Below, in pieces: positions 8,840 through 16,367 of a stretch of DNA of 28,521 bases. This DNA comes from JBCBEX01 sp038528235 (GTDB taxonomy: Bacteria > Bacteroidota > Rhodothermia > Rhodothermales > Rubricoccaceae): positions 1-28,521 of the forward strand of contig JBCBEX010000057.1 of the NCBI GenBank assembly GCA_038528235.1. The letters run 5' to 3'. Within the stretch, counting starts at the first letter, position 1, and each line of letters starts with the position of its first letter. A model generated the notes under the pieces. It searched no databases. It was not told the DNA's origin and saw only the letters and a list, made by a program, of their open reading frames with translations. The position numbers and the translations under genes are program-made.

Positions 8840-9715
8840 TCACCCATCCGACGCCGCGACGGCGTAGGCATCGCGAGCGCTGCGCTTGCCGACGAGAAAC
8901 AGCCCGACGCCGCCCAAAATCGCGACGGACGCGACCAGCAAGCGCACCGTGATCGCCTCGCCGAGGAGTGCCACGCCGCCGACCGCGGCGAGGATAGGCA
9001 CGGTCAGCTGCACCGTGGCGGCGGTGCCCGCCGTCAAATGCGGCACGACGGCGTACCAGACGGCGTAGCCTACACCAGACGCCAGCGCCCCCGACGCGAC
9101 GGCCAGGGCGAGTCCCAACGGCTCGACGGCGGCGTCTCCCCAGAACAGCACACTCAGCACCACCGCAAGCGGGACGGCACGGACGAAGTTGCCCGCCGTC
9201 TCCTGCGTCGGGTCGCCAGAGCCGCGCCCGCGCAGCGAGTAGACGCCCCACGCGACGCCCGCGGCCAGCATGAGCACGGCGCCGAGCAGCGGAGGCGCCT
9301 GGAACCCGGGCAGCAGCAGTCCGACCAGTCCGCACAGGGCAAGGACAGCCCCCATCGTCTGCCACGCCGTGAACCGCTCCCCCGTCCAGAAGCCATAGCC
9401 GATCATCGTCGCCTGCACTGCTCCAAACAGAAGCAACGCCCCCGTCGCAGCCGTCAAGCTGAGGTAGGCGAAGGAGAAGCCCGCCGCATAGACGAACAGG
9501 GCGAGCGCCGACCGCCACGTGCCACCCAGTGACGCCGTACGCCGACGCGCCATCACCAAGACGGCAAGCGTCACCGCGCCCGAGAGCAACCGCACGATGG
9601 TGAACGAGGCGGCGTCGATTGAGCCCCCAGCCAGCGCCTCCCGGCACAACAGCGAGTTACCCGCAAACGCCACCATGGCGAGGCTCGTGTACACGGCCAG
9701 TCGAATTGGGGGCAT
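8840..9715 (-). CDS. DMT-superfamily transporter (EamA domain)
   Basis: With the start at the ATG at 9715 the product has 291 residues and about ten membrane helices, the usual EamA size. The open frame begins 20 codons earlier, but that part (VPAVRCPRQPSTPKER) is not hydrophobic and is left out. Two repeated EamA halves are visible: one opens AVYTSLAMVAFAGNSLLCREAL with FTIVRLLSGAVTL, the second has LMLAAGVAWGVYSLRGRGS and later GYAVWYAVVPHLTAGTAATVQLTVPILAAVGGVALLGE. That last string is the family's typical helix 8-9 motif. Members export metabolites such as amino acids; the substrate here is unknown. It sits between the Lgt-like gene and DUF3224 on the same strand, with a gap of 163 bp to the former. 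Confidence 0.9.
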   Translation of the reverse strand: MPPIRLAVYTSLAMVAFAGNSLLCREALAGGSIDAASFTIVRLLSGAVTLAVLVMARRRTASLGGTWRSALALFVYAAGFSFAYLSLTAATGALLLFGAVQATMIGYGFWTGERFTAWQTMGAVLALCGLVGLLLPGFQAPPLLGAVLMLAAGVAWGVYSLRGRGSGDPTQETAGNFVRAVPLAVVLSVLFWGDAAVEPLGLALAVASGALASGVGYAVWYAVVPHLTAGTAATVQLTVPILAAVGGVALLGEAITVRLLVASVAILGGVGLFLVGKRSARDAYAVAASDG

Positions 9716-9878
9716 GCGTTCCTTCGGCGTGGACGGTTGGCGTGGGCACCGCACCGCAGGCACAGTCACGCGCACGAGGCCGTGCCCGATGGCGGTGGTC
9801 GTCGCTCAGGATACGCCGCCTGTCGGACCGCACGAACGTTGAGTCCCAGCGCCAGCAGGAAGCACCGCGCCGACGCCC

Positions 9879-10748
9879 TCAAGACGGCCCCGAAGCGACG
9901 GGAGTACGCCCCACAGGTTCGCCCCGTCGAACGCGACGCCAGAGGAACGGGACCGAGACGAGCACGGCGGCGGCTACCCACTGCGCAGGCGTGAGTCCGG
10001 CGTACGTCGCGTCGCTCACGCGGAGGAAGTCGAACCCGAACCGGACCGGCATGTACAGCACAGCAAACGCGCACAGGATGAACCCGACCGGCCGCGGCTT
10101 GCGGTCGAGCACAACGAGTACCGGCAAGACGAACGCCGCGAGGTACACGACCTCGTAGAGGCCGAGGTCGTGGAACCCCAGCGATGGCAATACAGACGGC
10201 GGCGGGAGCGCGTCGACCTGGCCTGCGGCGGCGTACGCGTAGGCGATGAGATTCTGGGCGGGCTCGGTCTCCAGGCTCACCGCAAGTGGGAAGTCGGTGA
10301 TGCGGCCGGGGTGGTCGTGGACCAGCGCGCACCCAACGCGGCCGATGGCGAGCGCGAACGGGAAGACGAACACCGCCACGTCGAGGTAGGCCCACCGCTG
10401 GCGGAGGTCCGGGGTACGGAACCACAGGTAGAGCGCCGCGCCAAGGAAGCCGCCGATCATGCCGCCGAACGAGCTGATATGCTCCCAGACGCGCAGGAGC
10501 AGCCACGGATCGCGCGCGACCTGGTCCGGGAAATAGAGCAGCACGGCGAAGAGGTGCGCGCCGAGAAAGCCGCCGATGAGGAGCCACGTCGCCATCTGCT
10601 CTCCTACCGCGGGCTCCAGCCCGAACCGCGTGAACCGCCGCCGCGCCATCGCCAGCCCGACCAGCACGGCCACGGCGACCGTGAGCCCGAAGACCTGGAT
10701 CGTCAGCGGCCCCAGGTGCAAGGGCGGTACGTCAGCGAACGGGATCAT
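9879..10748 (-). CDS. Prolipoprotein diacylglyceryl transferase (Lgt) family protein, divergent subfamily
   Basis: The product has 289 residues with about seven membrane helices and the overall order of Lgt. A gap-free comparison of GRVGCALVHDHPGR (136-149) with the Lgt signature GRxGNFxNGExxGR keeps Arg137 and Gly148-Arg149. It replaces the signature Asn with Cys140 and changes NGE to the stretch around His144-Asp145-His146. The GGMSFHGG stretch of E. coli Lgt corresponds to SSFGGMIGG here, putting Phe94 where the important His103 sits. GLYE (196-199) and VRFGFDFLR (235-243) match the conserved C-terminal motifs. Canonical Lgt transfers diacylglycerol to prelipoprotein cysteines. With these residues changed, this may be a paralogue using another substrate, and a standard lgt may lie elsewhere. 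The ATG at 10748 lacks a Shine-Dalgarno. Confidence 0.8.
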   Translation of the reverse strand: MIPFADVPPLHLGPLTIQVFGLTVAVAVLVGLAMARRRFTRFGLEPAVGEQMATWLLIGGFLGAHLFAVLLYFPDQVARDPWLLLRVWEHISSFGGMIGGFLGAALYLWFRTPDLRQRWAYLDVAVFVFPFALAIGRVGCALVHDHPGRITDFPLAVSLETEPAQNLIAYAYAAAGQVDALPPPSVLPSLGFHDLGLYEVVYLAAFVLPVLVVLDRKPRPVGFILCAFAVLYMPVRFGFDFLRVSDATYAGLTPAQWVAAAVLVSVPFLWRRVRRGEPVGRTPVASGPS

Positions 10749-10783
10749 GGATTAGGGGGAGTGGAGCGAGTATGACAGCGGCC

Positions 10784-10887
10784 GATCATCCGCGAAGGGC
10801 TGCGTACACAATGCGCGAACGAAGTACCGACGGTCGGACAAGCCGAGGACGCTCGCGCGAGTGTTGTCCTGCAGCGGTGGGTTACAC
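10784..10887 (-). other. attC-like recombination element following yciI
   Basis: This 104-bp imperfect palindrome starts, on the minus strand, with GTGTAAC; the TAA inside that box is the stop codon of yciI. It ends with GATGATC, a poor match to the GTTRRRY box. Internal blocks are shared with the element at 11585-11698: CCGCGAAGGGCTG (plus strand), a GGACAAGCCGAGGA-like block, and TGCAGCGGTGGGTTA. The ends pair roughly with each other (CCACCGCTGCAGG against GCGAAGGGCTGCG). Lgt-like coding begins 36 bp beyond it. Confidence 0.6.
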
Positions 10888-11211
10888 GGCCTGCGCTCCT
10901 CCCTGTTCATTGGCCAGACTGTCCAGCAGCCACTCCAAACCAGGTCCTGCTTTCGATGGGACGAACTCTACGATGCTGTACTCCGCCACCCCCTCACGAC
11001 GGAAGGGGTCTTCGGACACCGCGCTCGTGATGACCTCTCTGTTGTGAGCACGAGCAAGAATGACTCCGCCCGTCCTTGGCTCCCGCCGTCCGGAGAGCAA
11101 GAAGATGCCCGACTCGTAGTGTCGATGAAGGAACGCCTTGTGTTCGTCAAGTAGAGCATCAACCTCCCCTAGAGGCGCACAGTACTCAAGCGTGATCAGG
11201 TATAAGTGCAT
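10882..11211 (-). CDS. YciI family protein
   Basis: The product has 109 residues. It matches the YciI family along its length: MHLYLITLEY at the start, Asp22 and His24 in LLDEHKAFLHRHYESGIFLLSGRREPRTGGVI, then VSEDPFRREGVAEYSIVEFVPS. The conserved histidine and the SGxRxPRxGG turn are present. YciI proteins are small ferredoxin-like-fold dimers; a few have been linked to chlorohydrolase-type reactions, but most have no known function. The stop codon lies inside the first box of the adjoining attC-like element. The coding region has lower GC than its surroundings. Both facts suggest a captured gene cassette rather than an ancestral operon member. The start is an ATG at 11211 with a pyrimidine-rich leader and no Shine-Dalgarno. 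Confidence 0.88.
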   Translation of the reverse strand: MHLYLITLEYCAPLGEVDALLDEHKAFLHRHYESGIFLLSGRREPRTGGVILARAHNREVITSAVSEDPFRREGVAEYSIVEFVPSKAGPGLEWLLDSLANEQGGAQAV

Positions 11212-11244
11212 GAATGGAAGAGAAGCACAGAGGAATTAGGAGCC

Positions 11245-11279
11245 GGGTAACACCAGAGCTCGGCACACGTTTGTTAGGC
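11245..11279 (-). other. Partial attC-like element between the short ORF and yciI
   Basis: On the minus strand GCCTAAC (a perfect RYYYAAC box, 11279 to 11273) is followed 21 bases later by GTTACCC (11251 to 11245), close to a GTTRRRY box. GTTACCC is one mismatch from the complement of GTGTAAC, the box that ends the yciI segment. At 35 bp it is too short for an intact attC and may be a deletion remnant. Confidence 0.35.
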
Positions 11280-11285
11280 GGCATA

Positions 11286-11357
11286 GTTGCGCATCTCATC
11301 GGGGTTGCGCATCTCATCGGGGTTGCGCATCTCATCGGGGTTGCGCATCTCATTGGG
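11286..11357. repeat. Four tandem copies of an 18-bp unit
   Basis: The unit GTTGCGCATCTCATCGGG is repeated at 11286-11303, 11304-11321, 11322-11339 and 11340-11357. The first three copies are identical and the fourth has one change (CATTGGG). The array covers the 3' end of the short minus-strand ORF and supplies its stop codon. The length is a multiple of three, so in a reading frame it would encode a six-residue repeat, but no supported gene reads through it. Confidence 0.97.
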
Positions 11358-11553
11358 AAAGCCGAATCGGCCGTTTGTGGTCGACGATGTCCTGACTCGC
11401 GCCTATCCGCACGGACGGGACGGCCCCGGCGAACTCGCCCGCTCTGACTTCGACGTCCGCTGCCACTGAACCGGTGAGTTCCTCGGCCTCAGCGAACGCA
11501 AGGGCCAGGCTGGCGGATCGGTCCTCGGATCGCAGTTCGAGTCGCTCGGTCAT
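11350..11553 (-). CDS. Short ORF at the start of a cassette, probably a truncated gene
   Basis: This 67-codon frame begins at an ATG 32 bases after the GTTGAGC box of the attC-like element at 11585-11698, where a cassette gene would normally start. The first 50 or so residues look like real protein (MTERLELRSEDRSASLALAF, then VAADVEVRAGEFAGAVPSV). They loosely recall the N-terminus of WapI-type immunity proteins, but I cannot place it. The last 17 residues do not continue that pattern, and the stop comes from the 18-bp repeat array. A gene broken by frameshift and repeat expansion is the likeliest reading; a genuine 67-residue protein or chance ORF is also possible. Confidence 0.35.
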   Translation of the reverse strand: MTERLELRSEDRSASLALAFAEAEELTGSVAADVEVRAGEFAGAVPSVRIGASQDIVDHKRPIRLSQ

Positions 11554-11584
11554 GTCGAGGCGTGAAGCTCAAGAACAGTGGGCC

Positions 11585-11698
11585 GCTCAACCGCGAAGGG
11601 CTGAGGGCACAGAGTCGGAACGAAGCGAAAGTAGCGCCGACGCCCGGACGAGCCGAGAGCGCTGACGCCCTTCGTCGGCTTGCAGCGGCGGGTTATGC
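11585..11698 (-). other. attC-like recombination element following the endonuclease gene
   Basis: This 114-bp element begins on the minus strand with GCATAAC, six bases after the endonuclease stop, continues CCGCCGCTGCAAGCCGACG, and ends with GCGGTTGAGC, whose GTTGAGC fits the attC R' consensus GTTRRRY. Its arms pair imperfectly (GCATAACCCGCCGCTGC against the 5' GCTCAACCGCGAAGGGCTG arm), with more self-complementary sequence inside. It shares several blocks with the element at 10784-10887. Length and layout suit a long chromosomal attC. Confidence 0.65.
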
Positions 11699-11704
11699 CG
11701 CCCC

Positions 11705-12574
11705 TTAGCTACCGTTGCCATCGTGGTCTGGGCCTAATCTATGAACTAACCGAATTGACCTCAGTCCTGAAGTAGCCGCGCTCATCTTCCGGATGTTCTT
11801 GTCTAGATCCTCAGGAGTTGTCAAGAGGACAAGGAAGAAGATAGACCCTTCGAATTCCACGAAGCCGGTCAGTTCGACCGTGACATCATCTGGGTAGCGC
11901 GCGACCCGGAGTGCCGTTTGGGACACAGGATGGGGCGGAGGCGGCAGAGTCTCGATCGTCAGGCCCTCGATTACGTCGACCATATATGCGCGTTGGTGCG
12001 CTAGCAGCTCGGGTATAGTCGTCGCAACTTCGTCTTTCTGCCAGCACTGGACGTACATCCATTCCCCCGCACGCATCGCTGTCTCTAGCGTCCGGCCACG
12101 TCGGTAAAGCACGGCGAGTGCGTCGACCGGGCCAGTGTCTAGATCCAAGACCCACCCGAAGGGTGCCGACAACAGAGCGCCGTTCGATCCTGCATATGGT
12201 ATTCCCCCGAAACCCTGAAAACGACGGAGGTCTTCGAGGCTGAGTACGTCAAGCTCAAGGTTATCAGCACCCTTCCACACTCGCTGAATAGCTGCCTCGG
12301 AGTAGCCTTTGGGACATATCAGCATCCCGCGCTTCACGTCCAAGTCGTGGAGTATTCCGATAAATGCCTCGACATCTTTCACGTGCACCTTCCGGCCGTA
12401 CCTCTTTATCTCAACAACGACCGGATCCTGGTCCGCCATCTCGAGCACAAGGTCAATCTGGCGACTAGTGCCCGAGAGCACGCCCGTTGTCTTGACGTCC
12501 CGCTGCACACTAGACCCGGGGTAGCAACGCTCAAGCTCGCTAGCCACTTCGGCCTCATATTCCTGCCACGTCAT
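11705..12574 (-). CDS. PD-(D/E)XK (Mrr_cat-like) restriction endonuclease family protein
   Basis: I start the gene at the ATG at 12574, giving 289 residues. The frame stays open far upstream, across the ABC gene on the other strand, but that part is not protein-like. Residues 1-100 form a Mrr-type endonuclease core: WQEYEAEVASELE helix, Asp41 in RQIDLV, Glu55-x-Lys57 in VVVEIKRYG, then VHVKDVEAFIGILHDL and RGMLICPKGYSEAA. Residues about 120-289 are a second, unidentified domain (APFGWVLDLDTGPVDALAVLYRRG, WMYVQCWQKD, VEFEGSIFFLVLLTTPED). Such proteins cleave DNA, often foreign or modified DNA, but a repair or other role is possible. The GTTATGC cassette boundary lies 14 bases upstream of this ATG. 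An in-frame ATG at 12622 is less likely because it falls inside a hairpin. GC is near 50%. Confidence 0.82.
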   Translation of the reverse strand: MTWQEYEAEVASELERCYPGSSVQRDVKTTGVLSGTSRQIDLVLEMADQDPVVVEIKRYGRKVHVKDVEAFIGILHDLDVKRGMLICPKGYSEAAIQRVWKGADNLELDVLSLEDLRRFQGFGGIPYAGSNGALLSAPFGWVLDLDTGPVDALAVLYRRGRTLETAMRAGEWMYVQCWQKDEVATTIPELLAHQRAYMVDVIEGLTIETLPPPPHPVSQTALRVARYPDDVTVELTGFVEFEGSIFFLVLLTTPEDLDKNIRKMSAATSGLRSIRLVHRLGPDHDGNGS

Positions 12575-12587
12575 GTGTCGGAAGACG

Positions 12588-12594
12588 GCATAAC
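12588..12594 (-). other. Predicted upstream boundary of the endonuclease cassette
   Basis: GTTATGC (minus strand) lies just before the endonuclease ATG. It is the exact complement of GCATAAC, the first box of the element after that gene, and the match extends to nine bases with the adjoining CG. In an excised cassette these two boxes form one attC site, so complementarity is expected. Confidence 0.5.
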
Positions 12595-12601
12595 ATCCTA
12601 C

Positions 12602-12623
12602 TATGCCAAACACATTCGGCATA
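12602..12623. other. Small hairpin upstream of the endonuclease
   Basis: TATGCC and GGCATA form a 6-bp stem around a 10-base loop. It lies 28 bases upstream of the chosen endonuclease start and may be part of a decayed attC element or a regulatory hairpin. It overlaps the alternative ATG at 12622. Confidence 0.4.
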
Positions 12624-12707
12624 TCACGCACGGCGCTCGCGCGCGAAAGAGGAACTAGGCCGGAGCAACAGCGCGCAAAACGAGTGATTTCGGCGCCGTG
12701 ATGGTGC

Positions 12708-12734
12708 TTGAGCCCGCGTTCCGTTCGGCATAAT
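12708..12734 (+). promoter_or_regulatory. Candidate sigma70-type promoter for the ABC transporter genes
   Basis: TTGAGC at 12708-12713 and CATAAT at 12729-12734 resemble -35 and -10 boxes with a 15-base spacer, slightly short of ideal. They are oriented towards the ABC ATPase start about 150 bases downstream. Confidence 0.32.
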
Positions 12735-12881
12735 ACACTGCTTCCGCTCTGCGATGAAGCCGACGCGCGACGTGCTGCACGCTGCACCTCGTGGCCGCGC
12801 GTGGCTGCCCGAATCCCGCGCCGGGGTGGGGCGTACATCGCCCGCCCTTCTCCTGTGCCCGTCCCACCGCCTCCTCCCCGC

Positions 12882-13589
<708 letters not shown>

Positions 13590-13605
13590 CCTGTTTGTCA
13601 TCCTT

Positions 13606-13725
13606 GTCATCCTGAGCGAAGCCCAAAGGGCGAAGTCGAAGGATCTCTGTGCACCTCCGAGCTTCGACCCTTGCTTGGACGCTGGCCCCCAGATCCTTCG
13701 ACTCGCTATGCTCGCTCAGGATGAC
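13606..13725. repeat. Inverted pair of GTCATCCTGAGCG-type repeats
   Basis: The left arm (13606-13646) opens GTCATCCTGAGCGAAG and ends GTCGAAGGATCT. The right arm (13691-13725) is its reverse-complement relative, from AGATCCTTCGACTC to CTCGCTCAGGATGAC. Each arm contains a smaller internal hairpin (such as GCCCAAAGGGC). This family of extragenic palindromes is scattered in many Bacteroidota-related and other environmental genomes. Here it fills the gap between an ABC ATPase gene and its permease gene. Confidence 0.93.
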
Positions 13726-13772
13726 AGTGCATGCGTTGAGCCAGTCCGAATCACACCCCACACCCAATCCCC

Positions 13773-16340
13773 ATGTTCATCCTCAACACCGCGTGGCGCG
13801 ACAGCCGACGGATGCGGCGGCGGCTGTTCCTCTTCGTCGCCTCGATGGCGCTCGGCGTGGCGGCGCTGGTTGCGATCCGGTCGTTCGGGGCGAACGTAGA
13901 GGCGTCGGTGACGGCGCAGGCGCGCGAGCTGTTCGGGGCCGACCTCGAGATCGAGTCGCGGCAGCCGTTCTCGGACGACAGCGAGGTGCTGATCGACTCC
14001 GTGCTCGCGGCGTTTCCGGGGCGGCAAGCTGGGGAGGCCTCGTTTGCGTCGATGGCGCTCTTTCCGGCTCCGGAGCGCGACAGCCTCGCGGGTGGGACGC
14101 GGCTCGTGAACGTGCGCGCCGTCGAGGGTGCGTTCCCGCTCTACGGCTCCATCGAGACGACGCCCGACGACGCGCTCAGCCGCTTTCAAGAGCAGGACGA
14201 GGCGCTGGTGGCCGCGTCGCTGATGCTCCAATATGGCGTTGAGGTGGGCGACTCGGTGCAGGTCGGGCAGCGGACGTACCGCATCGCGGGGCGCGTGGAC
14301 GGCGTGACGGGGCAGACCGACATGGCCGAACTCGTCGGGCCGCGCGTCTACCTCCCCTACCAGAACCTCGACCCGGCGCTCCTCACCGCCGGGAGCCGCG
14401 TGGACTATGCCCGCTATCTCGCCTTCGACGGCGCTGACGCTGACGAGGCGCTCCCGGAGCGTGCCCGCGAGGCGTTTGCGGCCAGCTTCCGCGCGCGCAA
14501 CCTCGACGTGGAGACGCTCGCGAGCGTCGAGCAGGAGTGGAGCGAGGCGCTCGGCGACCTCGGGCGCTACCTCGAACTGGTCGGCTTCGTGGCGCTGCTG
14601 CTCGGCGGGCTCGGCGTGGCGAGCGCTGTGCACGTCTACATCCGCCAGAAGCTCGACACCGTCGCCACGCTGCGCTGCCTCGGCGCGACGGGCGGGCAGG
14701 CGCTGGCGGTCTACGCGCTCCAAGCCGCGGCGATGGGCCTCGCCGGAGCGACACTCGGGGCGGTGCTCGGCGTGGGGGTGCAGTACCTCCTCCCCGCCGT
14801 CCTCGGCGCGTTTCTGCCTGTGGACGTAGAGATCGCGCTCGTGTGGCCCGCCGTCTTTCAAGGCCTCGCGGTCGGGCTGGGCGTGGCGCTCCTCTTTGCG
14901 CTCTTGCCGCTGCTCGCCGTGCGCCGCGTGCCTCCGCTCCGCGCGATCCGGTCGGATGCCGTACCCGTCTCGGCGCGCCGCGATCCGTGGCGCTGGCTCG
15001 CGCTTGGCGTGCTCGTGGCAGCGGTCGTCGGGTTTGCGTACGTGCAACTCGGGTCATGGCGCAACGCGGCGTTCTTCGTTGGTGGCACGGCCGCGGCGCT
15101 CGGGGCGCTCACGCTCGCGGCAGCGGCGGTGCGGGCGGTGGCGCGGCGACTCGTCCCGCGCGGGGCCTCGTACACGCTCCGGCAGGGCCTCGCGAACCTC
15201 TACCGCCCCGGCAACCAGACGCTCGTGCTGCTGCTCACGCTCGGCCTCGGCACGTTCCTCATCCTGACGCTGCTGCTGACGGAGCACGTCCTCCTCGACC
15301 GCGTCTCGGTCCCCGACGGCGACGAGCGCCCGGACCTCATCCTCTTCGACATCCAGGCCGACCAGCAGGACGGCATCGCCGCCCTCGTCGAGGAGAACGG
15401 CGTCGAGGTGCTGGAGCAGACGCCGCTCGTGACGATGCGGCTGCGCGCCATCGACGGGCGCTCCGTGGAGGAGATCCGCCAGGACTCGGCGGCGCTCAAC
15501 TACGACGCCCGCTGGGCACTCCGCCACGAGTACCGCTCGACGTACCGCTCGGAACTCACCGACACCGAAGAACTCGTCGAGGGCCGCTTCGTGGGCGAGG
15601 TCCCTGCCGACGCCGAGGTCGTCCCGATCACCTTCGAGGACGAACTCGCGCGCGACCTGCGCATCGGCGTCGGTTCGCGGCTGACGTGGGACGTGCAGGG
15701 CGTGCCGATGGAGACGGAGATTGCGGGCCTCCGCCGCGTCGACTGGGCGCGCCCGCAGCTCAACTTCTTCGCTGTCTTCCCGGACGGCCCCCTCGACGAC
15801 GCACCGCGCTTCGGGACGCTGACCGCGCGCGCGGGCTCCGACGAGGCCTCGGCACGGGTGCAGCGCGCAATCGTCCGCGCCTACCCGAACGTCTCCGTCG
15901 TGGACGTGGGTCTCGTGATCGGCCTCATCGAACGCGTCTTTGACCGGATTGCGTTCGTGCTGCAGTTCATGGCGCTCTTCACCATCGGGACGGGCCTCGT
16001 GGTGCTCGCCGGGGCGGTCTTGGTGGCGCGGCTCCAACGCATCCAGGAGGCCGTGCTGCTGCGCACGCTCGGTGCGAGCCGTCCGCAAGTGCGCCGCATC
16101 TTCGTGGCGGAATACGCGCTCCTCGGCCTTCTCGCGGCCATCACGGGCGGCGTACTCGCGCTCGCCGCCGCCTGGGCGATTGCGCGCCACGCGTTCGGGC
16201 TCCCATCATTCGAGATCGGCTGGGGGGCCATTGCTGGCGTCCTCGTCGGGGTGCCGCTACTCACCGTCGCTATCGGCCTCGCAGGCAGTCGGGGCCTCCT
16301 CGAACGCCCCCCGCTCGACGTGCTCCGAGGCGAGGGCTGA
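13773..16340 (+). CDS. ABC transporter permease, FtsX/MacB-type (YbbP-like)
   Basis: The product has 855 residues. It opens with RLFLFVASMALGVAALVAIRSFG (TM1, about 18-40) and a MacB-like periplasmic domain (about 41-260, with LFGADLEIESRQPFSDD). FtsX-type membrane blocks follow at about 266-290, 310-349 and 359-386, and more helices at 406-426, 430-456 and 482-502. A second periplasmic domain (about 510-720, DLILFDIQADQ...) precedes the last three helices (about 726-752, 779-805, 815-839). The AVLLRTLGASRPQVRRIFVAEYALLG string (near 768-793) is the duplicated FtsX signature. This two-domain layout matches YbbP-like permeases, which pair with YbbA ATPases. It probably moves a hydrophobic compound or lipid-linked substrate across or out of the inner membrane. 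The start ATG at 13773 lacks a Shine-Dalgarno. Confidence 0.92.
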   Translation: MFILNTAWRDSRRMRRRLFLFVASMALGVAALVAIRSFGANVEASVTAQARELFGADLEIESRQPFSDDSEVLIDSVLAAFPGRQAGEASFASMALFPAPERDSLAGGTRLVNVRAVEGAFPLYGSIETTPDDALSRFQEQDEALVAASLMLQYGVEVGDSVQVGQRTYRIAGRVDGVTGQTDMAELVGPRVYLPYQNLDPALLTAGSRVDYARYLAFDGADADEALPERAREAFAASFRARNLDVETLASVEQEWSEALGDLGRYLELVGFVALLLGGLGVASAVHVYIRQKLDTVATLRCLGATGGQALAVYALQAAAMGLAGATLGAVLGVGVQYLLPAVLGAFLPVDVEIALVWPAVFQGLAVGLGVALLFALLPLLAVRRVPPLRAIRSDAVPVSARRDPWRWLALGVLVAAVVGFAYVQLGSWRNAAFFVGGTAAALGALTLAAAAVRAVARRLVPRGASYTLRQGLANLYRPGNQTLVLLLTLGLGTFLILTLLLTEHVLLDRVSVPDGDERPDLILFDIQADQQDGIAALVEENGVEVLEQTPLVTMRLRAIDGRSVEEIRQDSAALNYDARWALRHEYRSTYRSELTDTEELVEGRFVGEVPADAEVVPITFEDELARDLRIGVGSRLTWDVQGVPMETEIAGLRRVDWARPQLNFFAVFPDGPLDDAPRFGTLTARAGSDEASARVQRAIVRAYPNVSVVDVGLVIGLIERVFDRIAFVLQFMALFTIGTGLVVLAGAVLVARLQRIQEAVLLRTLGASRPQVRRIFVAEYALLGLLAAITGGVLALAAAWAIARHAFGLPSFEIGWGAIAGVLVGVPLLTVAIGLAGSRGLLERPPLDVLRGEG

Positions 16341-16367
16341 CCGCCAACGGTACTCGGTCGAGCGCGC

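Larger units (their letters stand above)
10784..12594 (-). mobile_element. Putative cluster of integron cassettes without an integrase (CALIN-like)
   Basis: The stretch contains two long attC-like elements (10784-10887, 11585-11698), a partial one (11245-11279) and three minus-strand ORFs in head-to-tail order, each followed at once by an element. The endonuclease segment is bounded by GTTATGC (12594 to 12588, minus strand) and GCATAAC (11698 to 11692), which are exact complements, as expected for the two ends of one cassette. GC in hand-counted lines falls to about 48-55% in the endonuclease and yciI genes, against about 68% or more in neighbouring genes. No integrase or attI is visible. The overall interpretation is inference, but the spatial arrangement is direct. 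Confidence 0.6.
12595..12881. other. Divergent intergenic region between the endonuclease and the ABC transporter
   Basis: This gap of nearly 300 bases separates the minus-strand endonuclease from the plus-strand ABC ATPase. It holds the small hairpin at 12602-12623, a candidate promoter at 12708-12734 and otherwise nothing recognisable. A full attC that should precede the endonuclease cassette was not found; GCCTAGT (minus strand, near 12655) might be a mutated box. Confidence 0.5.

Noticed and set aside
11286..11357. CRISPR array
   Set aside because: The 18-bp units are contiguous with no spacers, and no cas genes are nearby.
13716..16190. Two long minus-strand frames (443 and 378 codons) opposite the ABC permease
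   Set aside because: Composition is Arg/Glu/His-rich and repetitive, and they mirror the codons of a well-supported FtsX-type permease.
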